This document shows, piece by piece, positions 61,716 to 64,000 of a DNA stretch of 64,000 nt; position 1 is the first letter of the stretch; each line of letters opens with the position of its first letter. The notes beneath the pieces are model-generated. The model worked only from the letters and a program-made list of their open reading frames with translations. It did no database searches and was not told where the DNA came from. Position numbers and translations under genes: made by a program. The stretch lies in the NCBI GenBank assembly GCA_937883785.1, contig CALGDE010000101.1, forward strand, positions 22,118 through 86,117, written 5' to 3'. Source of the DNA: an uncultured cyanobacterium. GTDB lineage: Bacteria > Cyanobacteriota > Cyanobacteriia > CACIAM-69d.

Positions 61716-63980
61716 TTACACGACTTGGGTGGAAGGCTGACTTTGCCCAGAGCGCTGGGCTTTGCGAGGGCGAATATCCTGGAGGATGACCATTAATGCC
61801 GGCACTACGGTGGGGGTCACCAAGGTGGAGAAGGCTAAGCCGCCGGTCAACACTACGCCAAGACCTTGATACAGCTCAGCGCCGGATCCGGGAACTAAGG
61901 CTAACGGTGCCATGCCCAATACGCTGGTGGTGGCGGACATAAAGATGGGGCGTAGGCGATCGCGGGTGGCTTGGTATAGGGATTCGTGATACGCCAGTCC
62001 TTCTTCCGTTTGCAGTTGCAAAGCGCGGTCCACCAGCAAAATGGCGTTATTGACCACGATGCCCGTCAAAATTACGAACCCAAGCCCGGTGATCATATCC
62101 AAGGGAATCACGACGCCGGGGATGGCATTAGCGAGAATTAGACTTAGCAGGGCCCCCGTTAATCCCAGAGGTACCGTGGCCATAATCACCAGGGGATAGA
62201 GGAAGGAGCGGTATAGCGCCATAAGTAGCAGATAAGTGATCACTAGGGAGAATACAAAGGCTGCCACTAGCTGAGACAGGGTTTCCGCCAGTTGATCCGC
62301 TGAACCGGCTAGTTCTAGGCGATAGCCACCGGGTAAAGAATCGCGCAACGGCTCTAGCACCTGGGTTTCGGTGGCATTCACGGTGCCCCCTAAGGGAGCG
62401 TTGGGGGCAACGGTGGCGGTTAGGGTGATAGACCGCTCCAGGTTGACATGGTTAATGGTGTCGGGACCAATGCGTTCGTCCACTTCAGCCACATCTGAAA
62501 GCTGTACCGTTAGCCCGTCGCGGGTATACAGGGGCAACTGTCGCAGTTGGTCGGGGGTTTCAACAAAGGTGTCCTGTAGTTCTACGGTGACGTCCAGTTC
62601 CTCTTGACCGTCGATAAATTTAGAGGTGAATCGTCCTCCCAAGGCAGCTTCCACGGCGGCTCCCGCTTCCGCTTCCGTTAAGCCAACTTCTGCTAGGCGA
62701 CTGCGATCGGGCAATACTTTTAGTTCGGGTGCGCCGTATACAAAATCAGAGCGTACATTGACCACTCCCTCAACGCCGCGCAATTCCTGGGATAGCTGCT
62801 GCTCTAGCTGGGAAAGCTGTTGCAAATCGCTACCCACTAACTGCACTTCAAACTGTTTGCCAGGGTCGCTAAAAATCGGAATTCGAATGGGGAACATAAA
62901 CCGAAAGCCGGGGAATTGGAAGCCGGCAGGAAGAACCCGTCCCAGCATTTCGTTAAGGCCCTTGCTATCGGCCCATTGGTCCTTCAGGTCGAAACCAATG
63001 CCCCGTAAACCGGGACGCAGCACCAAGAAGGAGTTTTTAACTTCCGGCTGCTGTTGGATAAAGTTGCGGGCGTCTTCTGTAAGACGCACTGTTTCTTCTA
63101 CGCTGGTGCCGGGGAAGGGCTCCGTTAACCACAAAATCAAGTTGCGGTTGCCTTCGGGAAGATAATCCGCTTGGGGTAGCAAAGTGGTGCTAACCAGCAA
63201 TAATGCCACCGATGCGCCGAGAACGATTAGACGGCGCACCTGGCGACCGACGCCAATGGACCAGCCAGCGGTTTTGAGAAGAACGCTTTCTAGTTTTCCT
63301 TGGAATTTACGGAATAAGCCGGAGGTGCGGGCAACAAGTTTTTCCACGGCATTGCCCCGGCGATCGCCCCCTTCGCTCAGCATCATTTCCGCTTCCCGGC
63401 GGTTTAACAACATTCCCGACAACATGGGAATTAGCGTCAAAGCAGAGAACAGAGAAATTAAGACCGATACGGCAAGGGTGATACCCAGGGCGGCAAACAG
63501 CTTGCCCGCTTCCCCTTCCACCAAAATTAGGGGCGTAAATACGGCCACGGTGGTTAAGGTGGACGCCAACATTGCGCCACACACTTCCTGGGTTCCGGCG
63601 ATCGCTGCTTCCATGGCATTTTTACCCTTTTGCATATGGGTAAAAACGTTTTCCACAACGACGATCGCATTGTCCACCACCATGCCTACGGCAAATGCTA
63701 ATCCAGCAAGGCTGATGACATTTAACGTTTGACCCAATGCCCCCATCACAATAAATACGGTGATTAAGGTCGTAGGAATACTAAGGGCGACGACGATAAC
63801 GGTGCGAATGGAACCGAGGAATAAGAGCAGCACCAGTGTGGCGAGGATGCCGCCTAAAATCAAGTTGTCTTTAACAAGGGCTACGGATTGATCAATATAG
63901 GTGCTTTGGTCATAGAAAATTTCTAACTTGACCCCTTGTCCTTCCTGGCTGACGGGGTGACAGAGTAGGTGAAAGCCTTT
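61716..63980 (-). CDS. RND efflux permease, 5' part missing or frameshifted
   Basis: About 755 codons of an AcrB/HAE1-type inner-membrane proton antiporter. LVLLLFLGSIRTVIVVALSI, then GMVVDNAIVVVENVFTHMQK (the conserved Asp-Asn in helix 4) and NAIPGVVIPLDMITGLGFVI are typical, and homology runs back to VKLEIFYDQSTYIDQSVALV. Full-length RND pumps have about 1040 residues, so some 300 N-terminal residues are absent. An in-frame TAA at 63981-63983 stops the frame before the window edge, so the gene is truncated or shifted there. No membrane fusion protein is visible in the window. Confidence 0.82.
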   Translation of the reverse strand, partial: KGFHLLCHPVSQEGQGVKLEIFYDQSTYIDQSVALVKDNLILGGILATLVLLLFLGSIRTVIVVALSIPTTLITVFIVMGALGQTLNVISLAGLAFAVGMVVDNAIVVVENVFTHMQKGKNAMEAAIAGTQEVCGAMLASTLTTVAVFTPLILVEGEAGKLFAALGITLAVSVLISLFSALTLIPMLSGMLLNRREAEMMLSEGGDRRGNAVEKLVARTSGLFRKFQGKLESVLLKTAGWSIGVGRQVRRLIVLGASVALLLVSTTLLPQADYLPEGNRNLILWLTEPFPGTSVEETVRLTEDARNFIQQQPEVKNSFLVLRPGLRGIGFDLKDQWADSKGLNEMLGRVLPAGFQFPGFRFMFPIRIPIFSDPGKQFEVQLVGSDLQQLSQLEQQLSQELRGVEGVVNVRSDFVYGAPELKVLPDRSRLAEVGLTEAEAGAAVEAALGGRFTSKFIDGQEELDVTVELQDTFVETPDQLRQLPLYTRDGLTVQLSDVAEVDERIGPDTINHVNLERSITLTATVAPNAPLGGTVNATETQVLEPLRDSLPGGYRLELAGSADQLAETLSQLVAAFVFSLVITYLLLMALYRSFLYPLVIMATVPLGLTGALLSLILANAIPGVVIPLDMITGLGFVILTGIVVNNAILLVDRALQLQTEEGLAYHESLYQATRDRLRPIFMSATTSVLGMAPLALVPGSGAELYQGLGVVLTGGLAFSTLVTPTVVPALMVILQDIRPRKAQRSGQSQPSTQVV

Positions 63981-64000
63981 TTAGCCATGACTTACAGCAT

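Noticed and set aside
1..64000. Frequent GCGATCGC octamers as a special signal
   Set aside because: These are ordinary HIP1 sites spread through cyanobacterial genomes; only the exact inverted pairs are reported.
1..64000. CRISPR array, complete IS or prophage
   Set aside because: No regularly spaced repeats, transposase or phage structural genes were seen on either strand.

Overview
The window comes from a cyanobacterium. The evidence is in the sequence: psbX (photosystem II), ycf66, plastocyanin, zeta-carotene desaturase with its usual START-domain partner, an AMIN-domain TonB receptor, DUF928 and XisH/XisI-type genes, and very frequent GCGATCGC (HIP1) octamers. Species and morphology cannot be told. 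No tRNA, rRNA, CRISPR array or complete insertion sequence was seen.

Layout. 0.3-8.8 kb is housekeeping: dihydroorotase, cytidine deaminase, a pentapeptide protein, cinA, an HD hydrolase, a Bax-inhibitor protein and two conserved unknowns. 9.2-25.4 kb is core cyanobacterial: DUF928, carotenoid desaturation (crtQ plus START partner), a lipoprotein, ycf66-psbX-yggT, an AONS-like enzyme, a PAS/adenylate cyclase, an uninterrupted DnaE, two methyltransferases and an aminotransferase. 25.4-35.6 kb is mixed: PrxQ and glutathione peroxidase, a DUF433/PIN toxin-antitoxin pair, azoreductase, a vanadium haloperoxidase, prfC, a two-gene membrane operon, xisI beside a truncated xisH, and an orphan AbrB antitoxin. 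35.8-49 kb carries a lactate permease, plastocyanin, a decayed TonB receptor, a CvfC-like gene split by an in-frame stop, and a probable iron/siderophore group (MFS, AraC regulator, AMIN-TonB receptor, methyltransferase).

49.3-60.8 kb is the most interesting part. It looks like a metal-starvation island: a small Cys protein, a threonyl-tRNA synthetase, a FeoB-like permease with a CzcO-like flavoprotein ending in a Cys cluster, and two diverged copies of a COG0523 (CobW-type) metallochaperone plus WD40 cassette, with the relic of a third WD40 gene. Two near-perfect Fur-family palindromes (51707-51725, 54743-54761) and weaker ones precede these units. Taken with what is known of cyanobacterial Zur regulons (thrS paralogue, COG0523), zinc limitation is the best reading. 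The FeoB-like permease and Cys-tailed flavoprotein would then be candidate new parts of zinc acquisition or handling.

61-64 kb holds a small P-loop kinase bracketed by palindromic repeats and an RND efflux permease whose 5' part is cut or frameshifted at the window edge.
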